DNA of 8,728 nucleotides from DASZMJ01 sp035551935 (GCA_035551935.1 DASZMJ010000588.1:1-8728), one strand, 5' to 3'. Counted from the stretch's first letter, positions 1 through 5,895 are shown. Numbers and translations: made by a program. The notes: generated by a model not told the origin, from the sequence alone.

Positions 1-61
1 GCACCCTACGACTTCGCACTTGGCAATCCCGCTGCGGCCGGGATCGTCCCGATCGATCCGA

Positions 62-568
62 TCAGGCCGGGTTGTATCGGAAGAGGGGCTGGTCGAACTC
101 GACGGCCTGGCCGTTCTTGACGAGGACCTCGGTGATGGTGCCGACGACGCCGGCGGGGATCTCGGAGAAGACCTTCATCGCCTCGATGATGCAGACGGTC
201 GTGTCGTCGCGGACGGCCGAGCCGACGCTGACGTAGGGGGGGCTCTCGGGGTCGCGCGAGGAGTAGAACGTGCCGATCATCGGGCTCCGGATGACCGGGC
301 CGGCGGCCGCCGGGGCCGCGGCGGGGGTGGTCGTCGGTGGGGCCGAGACGGCGGGGACTTGGGGCGGCGGCGGCGGGGGCGGCGGCCCGGGGTGCGGCTC
401 GGCACCGCGGCGGCGGAGGCGGATGCGGGTCGGGCCCTCGTCGAGGTCGATGGCCGTCAGGTCGTAGCGGTGCATCAGGCGGACCAGCCGCCGGATCGTG
501 CGGATCTCGGGCGACGGCGGCTCGCTCGCGCCGGGCGACGACTCACGATCGCGGGGCGACTCGGGCAT
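62..568 (-). CDS. accB: Biotin carboxyl carrier protein of acetyl-CoA carboxylase (AccB)
   Basis: This 168-residue protein carries the biotin that shuttles CO2 from biotin carboxylase to carboxyltransferase in the first step of fatty-acid synthesis. Residues 21-53 form the short N-terminal helical/strand region typical of AccB. Residues 55-92 are a Pro/Ala linker with eight consecutive prolines (62-69). Residues 93-166 are the biotinyl domain, with the family's SPMIGTFY segment and PESPPYV 'thumb', then EAMK (129-132) with K132 as the biotinylated lysine. Length is close to the usual 150-170. I chose the ATG at 568 because GGAG lies eight bases upstream and the N-terminus then matches the family; the reading frame runs further upstream only as a shadow of the peptidase gene. 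It lies 29 bases after the M24 peptidase stop, so the two are probably co-transcribed. accC, the usual next gene, would be outside the window. Identification is secure. Confidence 0.96.
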   Translation of the reverse strand: MPESPRDRESSPGASEPPSPEIRTIRRLVRLMHRYDLTAIDLDEGPTRIRLRRRGAEPHPGPPPPPPPPQVPAVSAPPTTTPAAAPAAAGPVIRSPMIGTFYSSRDPESPPYVSVGSAVRDDTTVCIIEAMKVFSEIPAGVVGTITEVLVKNGQAVEFDQPLFRYNPA

Positions 569-597
569 CGGGCGGACTCCAGGGGGGCCCGGGGCGC

Positions 598-1713
598 TCA
601 GGCCCGGGCGATCACCGGCACCTCGTCGAGCGACCGGGGGGTACGAGTGAGGACCTCGGCGCCGTCGGGGGTCACGAGCACGTCGTCCTCGATGCGGATG
701 CCGCCCCAGCCGGGCAGGTAGACCCCCGGCTCGACGGTCACGACCATGCCGGGCCGTAGCTCCGTGGCCGACTCCGCGCGGAGCATCGGCGCCTCGTGGA
801 TGTCGAGGCCCAGGCCGTGGCCGAGGCCGTGCCGAAAGCAATCGCCGAAGCCGGCCTCCGCGATCGCGGAGCGCGCTTCGGCGTCCACCTGCCGGCCCGT
901 CGCCCCCGGCCGGATCGCGGCGATGCCGCGCGCCTGCGCCGCCAGGACGAGCCGGTACACTTCCTCGAATTTGGGAGTGACCTTACCCGTGGCCAGCACC
1001 CGAGTCAAGTCGCTTTTATACGGCAACGGCGCGCCGCTGGCGCCCCAGTCCACCAGCACGAACCCGGCCCCCTCGAGCCGGGTCGCGGCCGAGCCCCGAT
1101 AGTGCGGCAACGCCGAATTCGCCCCGGCCGCGACGATCGGCGGGAAGCTCGACCCGGCGGCGCCCAGCCGCCGCAGGTCGGCCTCGAGCCGGTCGGCCAC
1201 GTCCTTCTCCGAGTCCTCCGGCCGCAGGCCGGCCCGGAGCCGCTCGAAGGCCCGCTCGGCGACGTCGATGGCCTCCCGGATCAGGGCGACCTCGCCGTCA
1301 TCCTTGATCATCCGCAAGCCCTCGACGAGCCCCCGCACCGGCTTCAATGCGCCGTCGTACGTCTCGGCCAGGTCGTCGAAGTCGGCCTTCGAGATCGCCG
1401 ACGCCTCGAGCGCCAGGGCGCGCGGGCCGAGCCTGCCGGCGACCTCGGCGACGCCCGCGATCAGCGGCTGGCCGATCGGCCGGATGTGCCGCTCGCAGTC
1501 GGGGCACTCCCGCGCGAGCTGGTCGTCGTAACGACCATCCGAGACGACCAGGGCCCGCCCGTCGGCCGCCGCCAGCAGCAAGGCCGAGGCGTCGCCGGTG
1601 AAGCCGGTCAGGTACGTGACGTTCGTCGTCGAGGTGACGAGCAGGGCGTCGACCCCCTGCTCGCGGACCACGCGGGCCAGGTCGTCGCGGCGGCGGGCGT
1701 TGCGATCGGGCAT
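598..1713 (-). CDS. M24 family Xaa-Pro aminopeptidase / prolidase-like metallopeptidase
   Basis: A 371-residue cytosolic 'pita-bread' peptidase expected to release N-terminal residues next to proline, or split Xaa-Pro dipeptides, using two metal ions. Residues 8-130 are the creatinase N-terminal domain (TNVTYLTGFTGD, then VSDGRY). Residues 138-365 are the M24 catalytic domain. All five predicted metal ligands are visible: D222 (VDWGA), D235 (SDLTR), H299 (HGLGHG), E328 (TVEPGVY) and E342 (GIRIEDD). H204 (LPHYR) and H306 (DIHE) are the usual catalytic histidines. The D222-D235 spacing is 13 rather than the usual 11, a two-residue loop insertion. The start at 1713 gives a normal N-terminus, but its Shine-Dalgarno is weak (G-rich only). 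It heads an operon with accB; homologues (pepP/pepQ/yqhT) sit beside efp-accB-accC elsewhere. The sequence does not decide between aminopeptidase and dipeptidase. Confidence 0.93.
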   Translation of the reverse strand: MPDRNARRRDDLARVVREQGVDALLVTSTTNVTYLTGFTGDASALLLAAADGRALVVSDGRYDDQLARECPDCERHIRPIGQPLIAGVAEVAGRLGPRALALEASAISKADFDDLAETYDGALKPVRGLVEGLRMIKDDGEVALIREAIDVAERAFERLRAGLRPEDSEKDVADRLEADLRRLGAAGSSFPPIVAAGANSALPHYRGSAATRLEGAGFVLVDWGASGAPLPYKSDLTRVLATGKVTPKFEEVYRLVLAAQARGIAAIRPGATGRQVDAEARSAIAEAGFGDCFRHGLGHGLGLDIHEAPMLRAESATELRPGMVVTVEPGVYLPGWGGIRIEDDVLVTPDGAEVLTRTPRSLDEVPVIARA

Positions 1714-2112
1714 CGGCTCGGCCCCGTCCCGGCCGGATCACATCAATCAACCCTGATTCATCATGTCCGGCCCGACCTCGGTAGTCTACCGGAGGGCGGA
1801 CCGGCCGTCACTCTCGGAGCGGCGCGGTCGGGGTGCTCGCGGTCGGCCCGCCTTCGTAGCAGGCACGCTCCGCGTGCCGTCCGCCATACCACAAAGCCCT
1901 TGGTTCCTGGCGGACGGCACGCGGAGCGTGCCTGCTACGGGGAGAAAGGACGGCCGGTCAGCTACCGGAGGGGGACGGTCGCAGAAATGCGCCGCCCCCG
2001 GGGAAAACCGCGAAGTCCTTGTACGGGGGGGCCGGCTCGTTTGGAATGGTTGGATGGGGGACGGTCCCCCGGCCCGGCGAAGGCCCCGTCGAAGGGAAAC
2101 GGAGGGACGGCC
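1714..2112. other. Divergent intergenic spacer with a large inverted repeat
   Basis: This 399-base spacer separates the minus-strand peptidase-accB operon from the plus-strand VWA gene and must hold both promoters. No protein gene is convincing here: the open frames across it are extensions of neighbours. It contains the perfect inverted repeat at 1855-1939, an 11-base direct repeat (ctaccggaggg) at 1786-1796 and 1962-1972 on either side of it, and a small hairpin at 2056-2070 (six-base stem, loop cgg) in the probable leader of the VWA gene. A very weak promoter-like pair for the VWA gene is TTGTAC (2019-2024) and TGGAAT (2042-2047), 17 bases apart. It matches consensus at only 3/6 and 4/6 positions, so I do not call it separately. 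No clear promoter was seen for the minus-strand operon. Confidence 0.6.
1855..1939. repeat. Perfect 32-base inverted repeat with nested hairpins
   Basis: The left arm (1855-1886) and right arm (1908-1939) are perfect reverse complements over 32 bases, around a 21-base loop (1887-1907). Each arm contains its own hairpin: ggcacgc / gcgtgcc, a seven-base stem with a three-base loop. The element could therefore fold as one long stem or as two short ones. It resembles the 3378-3445 and 5780-5856 repeats in design and shares the outer CGTAG end, but its core sequence differs, so it is probably a separate family. The pattern suggests a dispersed REP-like or foldback element. It encodes no protein. 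The right arm ends 173 bases before the VWA start. Confidence 0.85.
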
Positions 2113-3369
2113 ATGACAGCACCGAGCGTCGAGTTGATCCCGAGGAAGCCGGCCGTCTGCTCGGAGGCGGCGATCACGCTGGACGTGCTCGTGCGGATCA
2201 CGCCGCCGATGCCGGAGGTCCATTTCCCCAGGCCGCCGTTGAACCTCGCCCTGGTGCTCGACCGCTCCGGGTCGATGGCGGGCGCCAAGAAGATGCCGTA
2301 CGCGCGCGAGGCCGCGGCCTTCGCCGTCCGGCAGCTCCTGCCGACCGACCGGGTGAGCGTGACGACCTTCGACGACCGGGTGGAGCCGGTCGTCCCGAGC
2401 GTCCTCGCGGCGGACAAGTCGGGGATCGTGCGGACGATCGAGCAGATCCAGCCGCGCGGGTCGACCGACCTGCACGGCGGCTGGGCCGAGGGGGCCCGGC
2501 AGGCGGAGTCGCACCTCGTCGCCGGGGCCTTGAACCGGGTCCTGCTGCTCTCCGACGGCCTGGCCAACCACGGCGTCACCGACCCCAACGCGATCGCCGC
2601 CGAGGCCCGAGGGCTGGCCGCGCGCGGGATCAGCACGACGACCCTGGGCGTCGGCGACGACTACAACGAAGACCTCCTCGAGGCGATGGCCAAGGCCGGC
2701 GACGGCAACTATTGCTACATCCAGGCGCCCGTCCAGCTCGCCGACATCTTCCAGACCGAGCTGCGCGGCCTGATGGCCACGCTCGGCCAGAAGGTCAGCC
2801 TGGGGGTCGAGCCGGCCGCCGGCGTGGCCGTCGCCGACGTGCTCAACGACCTCGAGCGCGCCCCGACCGGCCGCCTGATGCTGCCGAACCTCGTCGTCGG
2901 CATGCCGATCTCGGTGGTCGTCCGGCTGAACGTCCCCGCCGACGCCGGCGCCGACGGCTGGCCGCTCGGCGTGGTCCGCCTGGCCTGGGACGACGGGGGC
3001 ACGCGGCGGACCCTGCACGCGAGCCTCGCCCCGTTGCCGGCGGTCCCGCGCGTCGCCTGGGAGGCCCTGCCGGACGACCCGACCGTGGCCGAGCACGAGG
3101 CCCTGCTGATGGCCGCCCGCGCCCAGCGGGAGGCCGCCCACGCCCTGGAGCGGGGCGACGTGGCGATGACCCGCATGGCGCTCGGTCGGGCCCGGGGCCT
3201 CATGGACTGCTTCGCCTCGCCCGCGGCCCTGGACGAGCTGGCCGCCCTCGACCTGATCGAAGGGGCCCTCGACGCGGGGGCGAACCTCCAGATGATCAAG
3301 CACGCCAAGTACCGCGCCTACAAGCGGCACCAGAGCCGGCCCACGCCCCCCGAGCCGCCGACCTCGTGA
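2113..3369 (+). CDS. Cytosolic von Willebrand factor A (VWA) domain protein
   Basis: A 418-residue protein of the broad VWA family (COG2304-like), in which a metal-dependent adhesion site mediates protein-protein contact. Residues 44-215 form the VWA domain with a complete MIDAS: DRSGS (D50, S52, S54), T118 in GSTDL, and D148 in LLLSDG. The GVGDDYNEDLLEAMAKAGDG segment (179-198) is typical of these proteins. Residues 220-310 look like a beta-sandwich and 325-405 like a helical C-terminal part. There is no signal peptide or membrane segment, so it is probably cytosolic. The ATG at 2113 is preceded by GGAGG (2101-2105) at seven bases; the frame stays open far upstream but only as antisense shadow of the peptidase gene. 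No MoxR-type ATPase, the common partner of bacterial VWA proteins, is next to it. Partner and pathway are unknown. Confidence 0.92.
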   Translation: MTAPSVELIPRKPAVCSEAAITLDVLVRITPPMPEVHFPRPPLNLALVLDRSGSMAGAKKMPYAREAAAFAVRQLLPTDRVSVTTFDDRVEPVVPSVLAADKSGIVRTIEQIQPRGSTDLHGGWAEGARQAESHLVAGALNRVLLLSDGLANHGVTDPNAIAAEARGLAARGISTTTLGVGDDYNEDLLEAMAKAGDGNYCYIQAPVQLADIFQTELRGLMATLGQKVSLGVEPAAGVAVADVLNDLERAPTGRLMLPNLVVGMPISVVVRLNVPADAGADGWPLGVVRLAWDDGGTRRTLHASLAPLPAVPRVAWEALPDDPTVAEHEALLMAARAQREAAHALERGDVAMTRMALGRARGLMDCFASPAALDELAALDLIEGALDAGANLQMIKHAKYRAYKRHQSRPTPPEPPTS

Positions 3370-3377
3370 CTCTCCTG

Positions 3378-3445
3378 CGTAGGGCAGGGCTTGCCCTGCC
3401 TCTTCACCCTCGGGCCGGAAGAGGCAGGGCAAGCCCTGCCCTACG
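3378..3445. repeat. Double-palindromic intergenic repeat, copy 1
   Basis: Perfect 28-base inverted arms at 3378-3405 and 3418-3445 flank a 12-base loop. Each arm is also a near-complete hairpin: ggcagggc-tt-gccctgcc, an eight-base stem with a two-base loop. It starts eight bases after the VWA stop codon and may end that transcript or protect its 3' end, although no T-run follows directly. It is the same family as 5780-5856. The centre reads TT/AA here and TC/GA there, and both arms carry the matching change. Confidence 0.88.
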
Positions 3446-3477
3446 AGGATTCCCGCCCGGCACTCGTCACTCGGCAC

Positions 3478-3506
3478 TTTTTTCAAGGCCCGGTTCGCGA
3501 TACAAT
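3478..3506 (+). promoter_or_regulatory. Candidate sigma-70-type promoter for the EF-P-like gene
   Basis: TACAAT at 3501-3506 matches TATAAT at five of six positions. A T-run at 3478-3483 lies 17 bases upstream in the -35 position but is a poor match to TTGACA. A transcript would start near 3513 and leave a leader of about 45 bases before the GTG at 3559. The T-run could instead be the tail of a terminator for the VWA gene. This is prediction from sequence only. Confidence 0.4.
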
Positions 3507-3544
3507 TCCGGGCCGTCGCGGGACGGGAGAATCGGACGGGCCTC

Positions 3545-3549
3545 GAGGG
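3545..3549 (+). promoter_or_regulatory. Ribosome binding site deciding the EF-P-like start
   Basis: GAGGG ends nine bases before the GTG at 3559. Together with residue-for-residue alignment of the N-terminus to E. coli YeiP, it supports GTG 3559 over the in-frame TTG at 3553 and the ATG at 3391. Confidence 0.6.
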
Positions 3550-3558
3550 CGATTGGCC

Positions 3559-4128
3559 GTGGTCCCCGCCAAAGACTTCAAGCGGCGGATGGTCGTCGAG
3601 ATCGACGGCGCGCCGCACATGATCGAGCAGATCCAGGTGCAGACCCCCTCGGCGCGCGGGGCGGCGACGTTGTACAAGGTCAAGGCGCGCAACCTCAAGA
3701 CGCGCAACCGGGTCGAGCGGACGTTCAAGGGGACCGACAGCCTCAGCGAGTCGAGCTTCGAGCGCCGGCCGGTGCAGTTCCTCTACCGCGACGGCGACGG
3801 CTTCCACTTCATGGACTCGGCCGACTTCAACCAGTTCAGCCTCACGGCCGACGACGTCGCCGACCAGTCGCCGTATATGACCGAGAACATGGAAGGCGTC
3901 GAGGCCTTGGTCGTCGACGACGAGGTCATCGGCATCGAGCTGCCCGACACCGTCGAGCTCGCGATCGTCGAGACCGCGCCCGGCGTCCGCGGCAACTCGG
4001 CGACCGGCCGGACCAAGCCCGCGACCCTGGCCACCGGCCACGTCATCCAGGTCCCCGAGCACCTCGACCCGGGGGTCGTCGTCCGCGTCGACACCCGCAC
4101 CGGCGATTACCTCGGCCGCGCCAACTGA
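3559..4128 (+). CDS. yeiP: Elongation factor P-like protein (YeiP/EfpL type)
   Basis: A 189-residue ribosome-associated factor of the EF-P superfamily, which helps form peptide bonds at difficult, mainly proline-containing, sequences. It has three parts: a KOW-like N-terminal domain (residues 1-63), a central OB domain (about 66-125) and a C-terminal OB domain (about 128-188, with ELAIVETAPGVRG and KPATLATGHVIQVPE). Residues 28-40 (QTPSARGAATLYK) match the YeiP loop rather than that of canonical EF-P. The tip residue is Arg33, as in E. coli YeiP/EfpL (190 residues), where canonical E. coli EF-P has a modified Lys34. The GTG start at 3559 gives an N-terminus that aligns without gaps to YeiP (MVPAKDFKRRMV against MPRANEIKKGMV). 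A promoter-like site lies upstream and a 34-residue ORF follows 23 bases later, probably co-transcribed. No EpmA/B- or EarP-type modification gene is present in the window. The family is secure. Confidence 0.94.
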   Translation: MVPAKDFKRRMVVEIDGAPHMIEQIQVQTPSARGAATLYKVKARNLKTRNRVERTFKGTDSLSESSFERRPVQFLYRDGDGFHFMDSADFNQFSLTADDVADQSPYMTENMEGVEALVVDDEVIGIELPDTVELAIVETAPGVRGNSATGRTKPATLATGHVIQVPEHLDPGVVVRVDTRTGDYLGRAN

Positions 4129-4138
4129 CCCCAACTCG

Positions 4139-4144
4139 AAGGAG
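4139..4144 (+). promoter_or_regulatory. Shine-Dalgarno for the small basic ORF
   Basis: AAGGAG ends seven bases before the ATG at 4152. It is among the best Shine-Dalgarno matches in the window and the main evidence that the following 34-codon ORF is translated. Confidence 0.65.
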
Positions 4145-4151
4145 CGCCCCA

Positions 4152-4256
4152 ATGCCCCGCACCAAGCCCCGTGAGGCCCTGCGCAAGCTCCGCCAGCTCA
4201 AGCACCGCCTCGCCGCCCGCGCGAAGCTGCGCAAGATCCGCGGGAAGAAACCGTGA
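4152..4256 (+). CDS. Small, highly basic 34-residue protein
   Basis: A short ORF starting 23 bases after the EF-P-like stop codon. Fifteen of 34 residues are Lys or Arg, with one His (18) and one acidic residue (E8). Residues 8-30 would make an amphipathic helix, with Leu/Ile at 10, 13, 16, 20, 26 and 29 spaced among basic residues. There is no Cys, no signal peptide and no membrane segment. Such composition is typical of RNA- or ribosome-binding peptides, but I do not recognise a family. Evidence for expression is the AAGGAG seven bases upstream of ATG and tight linkage to the EF-P-like gene, which suggests one transcript. The stop codon is followed at the next base by the 4257-4399 foldback element. 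Function is unknown; a role at the ribosome is a guess from charge and neighbour. Confidence 0.65.
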   Translation: MPRTKPREALRKLRQLKHRLAARAKLRKIRGKKP

Positions 4257-4399
4257 GGGGAGATTTCACCGCGGAGTTCGCGGAGAAGAAAATTAATATA
4301 AATTAGATAATATCATCTTATTTATTGACCACTGATTTCCGATCCCTCTCTCCTCTGCGACCTCCGCGACCTCCGCGACCTCCGCGGTGAAATCTCCCC
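4257..4399. repeat. Foldback (MITE-like) element with AT-rich core
   Basis: Perfect 19-base terminal inverted repeats lie at 4257-4275 and 4381-4399; an imperfect match continues inward for about ten bases (ttcgcggag against its complement). Inside the right end is a tandem array of four nine-base units, cctctgcga / cctccgcga / cctccgcga / cctccgcgg (4352-4387). The core (about 4287-4336) is strikingly AT-rich for this window. There is no transposase. The left end begins at the base after the small ORF's stop codon. The element makes up most of the spacer before the sigma factor gene, so it may carry that gene's promoter or end the upstream transcript. Confidence 0.8.
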
Positions 4400-4454
4400 A
4401 ACCCCGGAAAAAGTCCGGAAGGTCCGGGCGGCGGCGGTAACGATACCGGTTGCC

Positions 4455-5054
4455 ATGACCGCCATCGACCGCCCCGCCGACGCCGGGGCGCCAGGGCCGC
4501 AGGGCCCGGAGGCCGCGATCGCGATCGACTGGGGCGCGGCGCTGGCCGAGCACCAGCGCTGGCTGCGCACCGTCGTCCTGGCCCGCCTGCGCGAGCGCCA
4601 GGGGGTCGACGAGGTCATGCAGGAGGTCTCGCTGGCCGCGGTCGCGCAGCGCGCCCCGCTGGCCGACCCGGGCAAGGTCGCGGCCTGGCTCTACCGGCTC
4701 GCGGTCCGGCAATCGTTGTTACATCGCCGCCGGCTCGGCCGTCGCAAGAAGCTCGCCGGCCGGTTCGCCGAGGCCGTCCGCGCCCGCGAGGGCACGTCCG
4801 GCCCGACCGCCGCCGACCCGCTCGACTGGCTCCTGGCCGTCGAGCGCTCGCAACTGGTCCGCCGCGCCGTCGCGCGCCTGCCGCGCCGCGACGCCGAATT
4901 GATGCTGTTGAAGTACACCGAGGACTGGAGCTATCGCGACCTGGCGGCGCACCTCGGCCTGACCGAACCCGCCGTGCAGGCGCGGCTGCACCGCGTCCGA
5001 GGGCGACTCCGCGACGAGCTTCGGCGCCTCGGCGCCAACGGAGAGGGACCATGA
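4455..5054 (+). CDS. ECF-type RNA polymerase sigma factor
   Basis: A 199-residue sigma-70 family protein of the extracytoplasmic-function group, which redirects RNA polymerase to stress- or signal-dependent promoters. Region 2 covers about residues 33-96 (VDEVMQEVSLAAVAQ, then KVAAWLYRLAVRQSLLHRRR, the core-binding and -10 recognition part). Region 4 covers about 132-190 with a helix-turn-helix at 158-185 (WSYRDLAAHLGL, then EPAVQARLHRVRGRL). A variable linker with Gly/Pro/Thr lies between. Residues 1-30 are an Ala/Pro-rich extension. The ATG at 4455 has no good Shine-Dalgarno, so a slightly later start is possible. The stop overlaps the next start as ATGA (5051-5054), which implies translational coupling to the membrane anti-sigma gene. 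No matching -35/-10 pair for autoregulation was recognised upstream. Confidence 0.93.
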   Translation: MTAIDRPADAGAPGPQGPEAAIAIDWGAALAEHQRWLRTVVLARLRERQGVDEVMQEVSLAAVAQRAPLADPGKVAAWLYRLAVRQSLLHRRRLGRRKKLAGRFAEAVRAREGTSGPTAADPLDWLLAVERSQLVRRAVARLPRRDAELMLLKYTEDWSYRDLAAHLGLTEPAVQARLHRVRGRLRDELRRLGANGEGP

Positions 5055-5761
5055 ACCGACCGGACCCGACGTCCGGGCCGCGGGAGGACGGCCCGAGAGA
5101 CCTCGAAAGGGAACTCGATCTCCTGGTCGACGGCGAGCTCGGCGACGCGGGGCGTCGCGCCCTGCTCGCCCGGCTCGAATCGACGCCCGACGGCTGGCGA
5201 CGCTGCGCCCTGGCCTTCCTCGAGGCCCAGGCCTGGCGGGTCGCGCTCGGCGAGCTGGCCCGCTCGGCCGCGCCGTCCCAGGCGATGCCGGCCAGGAGGC
5301 CGTCGCCCTGGCCCCGGCGGGCCCTGGCCGCGGCGATGTTGATCGCGGCGTTCGGCCTCGGCCTGGCCTCCGGCCGGTCGGGCCCGATGCCGGTCGGGAC
5401 GGGCCCGGTCGTCGCGACACCCTCGGCGCCGAGACCGGGGCCACGGCCCGAGGCGGTCGTCCCGAAGAACGAGGTCGAGGCCGAGGTCCAGGCGGTCGGC
5501 CTGCTGGCCATCCGCGACCCCGGCCGCGACGGCGAAGGCGTCTGGAACGTGCCGATCCTAGCCGGCCCGGGCCTCGACGAGCATTGGCTCGAAGGCCAGG
5601 CGCCGGCGCTCAGCGACTACGACCGCCAGCACTGGCAACGCCTCGGCTTCGACGTCGAGGAGCGCCGCGAGCTCGTCTCGATGGACCTCAGCGACGGCCG
5701 CCGCGTCTCCGTCCCCGTCGACCGCGTCCGGCTCCGCTACGTCGCCCGGCCGCCGCTCTGA
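5051..5761 (+). CDS. Single-pass membrane anti-sigma factor
   Basis: A 236-residue protein placed as the anti-sigma partner of the ECF sigma factor because the genes overlap by four bases. Residues 16-66 are an acidic/helical N-terminal cytoplasmic part (ELDLLVDGELGDAGRRALLARL) like the anti-sigma domains that cover sigma regions 2 and 4. The HxxxCxxC zinc motif of classical ZAS proteins is absent; the only cysteine is C52. Residues 91-107 are a membrane helix preceded by positive charges (ARRPSPWPRR), which orients the N-terminus inside. Residues 110-140 are a Pro/Gly-rich linker and 141-236 an exported domain ending in a strand-rich segment (RRVSVPVDRVRLRYV). The Shine-Dalgarno is GAGAGG just upstream. 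The role rests on operon position and topology rather than a recognised motif; the signal sensed is unknown. Confidence 0.8.
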   Translation: MNRPDPTSGPREDGPRDLERELDLLVDGELGDAGRRALLARLESTPDGWRRCALAFLEAQAWRVALGELARSAAPSQAMPARRPSPWPRRALAAAMLIAAFGLGLASGRSGPMPVGTGPVVATPSAPRPGPRPEAVVPKNEVEAEVQAVGLLAIRDPGRDGEGVWNVPILAGPGLDEHWLEGQAPALSDYDRQHWQRLGFDVEERRELVSMDLSDGRRVSVPVDRVRLRYVARPPL

Positions 5762-5779
5762 TCGTCGCCGTCCTCTCTT

Positions 5780-5856
5780 CGTAGGGCAGGGCTCGCCCTG
5801 CCCCTTCGATACCGAGAGACCGAGGGTTGGATAGGCAGGGCGAGCCCTGCCCTACG
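5780..5856. repeat. Double-palindromic intergenic repeat, copy 2
   Basis: Perfect 23-base inverted arms at 5780-5802 and 5834-5856 surround a 31-base loop. Each arm also forms a hairpin: ggcagggc-tc-gccctgcc, an eight-base stem. It is the same family as 3378-3445, with a longer and unrelated loop and a one-base change in the arm centre that is mirrored in the other arm. It lies 18 bases after the anti-sigma stop, so it may act at that transcript's 3' end. Confidence 0.87.
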
Positions 5857-5895
5857 GGAATTCGCCCGCAATACGCGGTCGAAGATCGATCCAAT

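Noticed and set aside
1..61. Left-edge sequence as the start of accC or a terminator
   Set aside because: No start codon with a recognisable AccC N-terminus and no clear hairpin is visible in these 61 bases.
569..841. Upstream extension of accB
   Set aside because: It overlaps the end of the peptidase gene and encodes low-complexity Arg/Pro-rich sequence. The ATG at 568 has a Shine-Dalgarno and a family-like N-terminus.
796..2112. Long in-frame N-terminal extension of the VWA gene (857 residues in total)
   Set aside because: The extension is antisense to the well-supported M24 peptidase and its peptide has no domain. The ATG at 2113 has a good Shine-Dalgarno and matches the VWA family start.
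3391..3558. Earlier ATG for the EF-P-like gene
   Set aside because: The added peptide is translated from the inverted repeat and the promoter region. Alignment with YeiP starts exactly at the GTG at 3559.
1786..4152. Minus-strand 788-residue open frame
   Set aside because: Antisense shadow of the VWA and EF-P-like genes, caused by high GC and few stop codons; no recognisable domain.
2019..4256. Plus-strand 745-residue open frame
   Set aside because: It is an Arg/Pro/Gly-rich shadow of the VWA and EF-P-like genes in another frame. Only its last 34 codons, with their own ATG and Shine-Dalgarno, are likely translated.
4352..4387. Short tandem array considered as a CRISPR remnant
   Set aside because: The units are nine bases long and directly adjacent with no spacers, and no cas genes are present.
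4293..4712. Minus-strand ORF containing repeated EVA units
   Set aside because: The EVA repeat is a translation of the nine-base tandem array in the foldback element, and the rest is antisense to the sigma factor.
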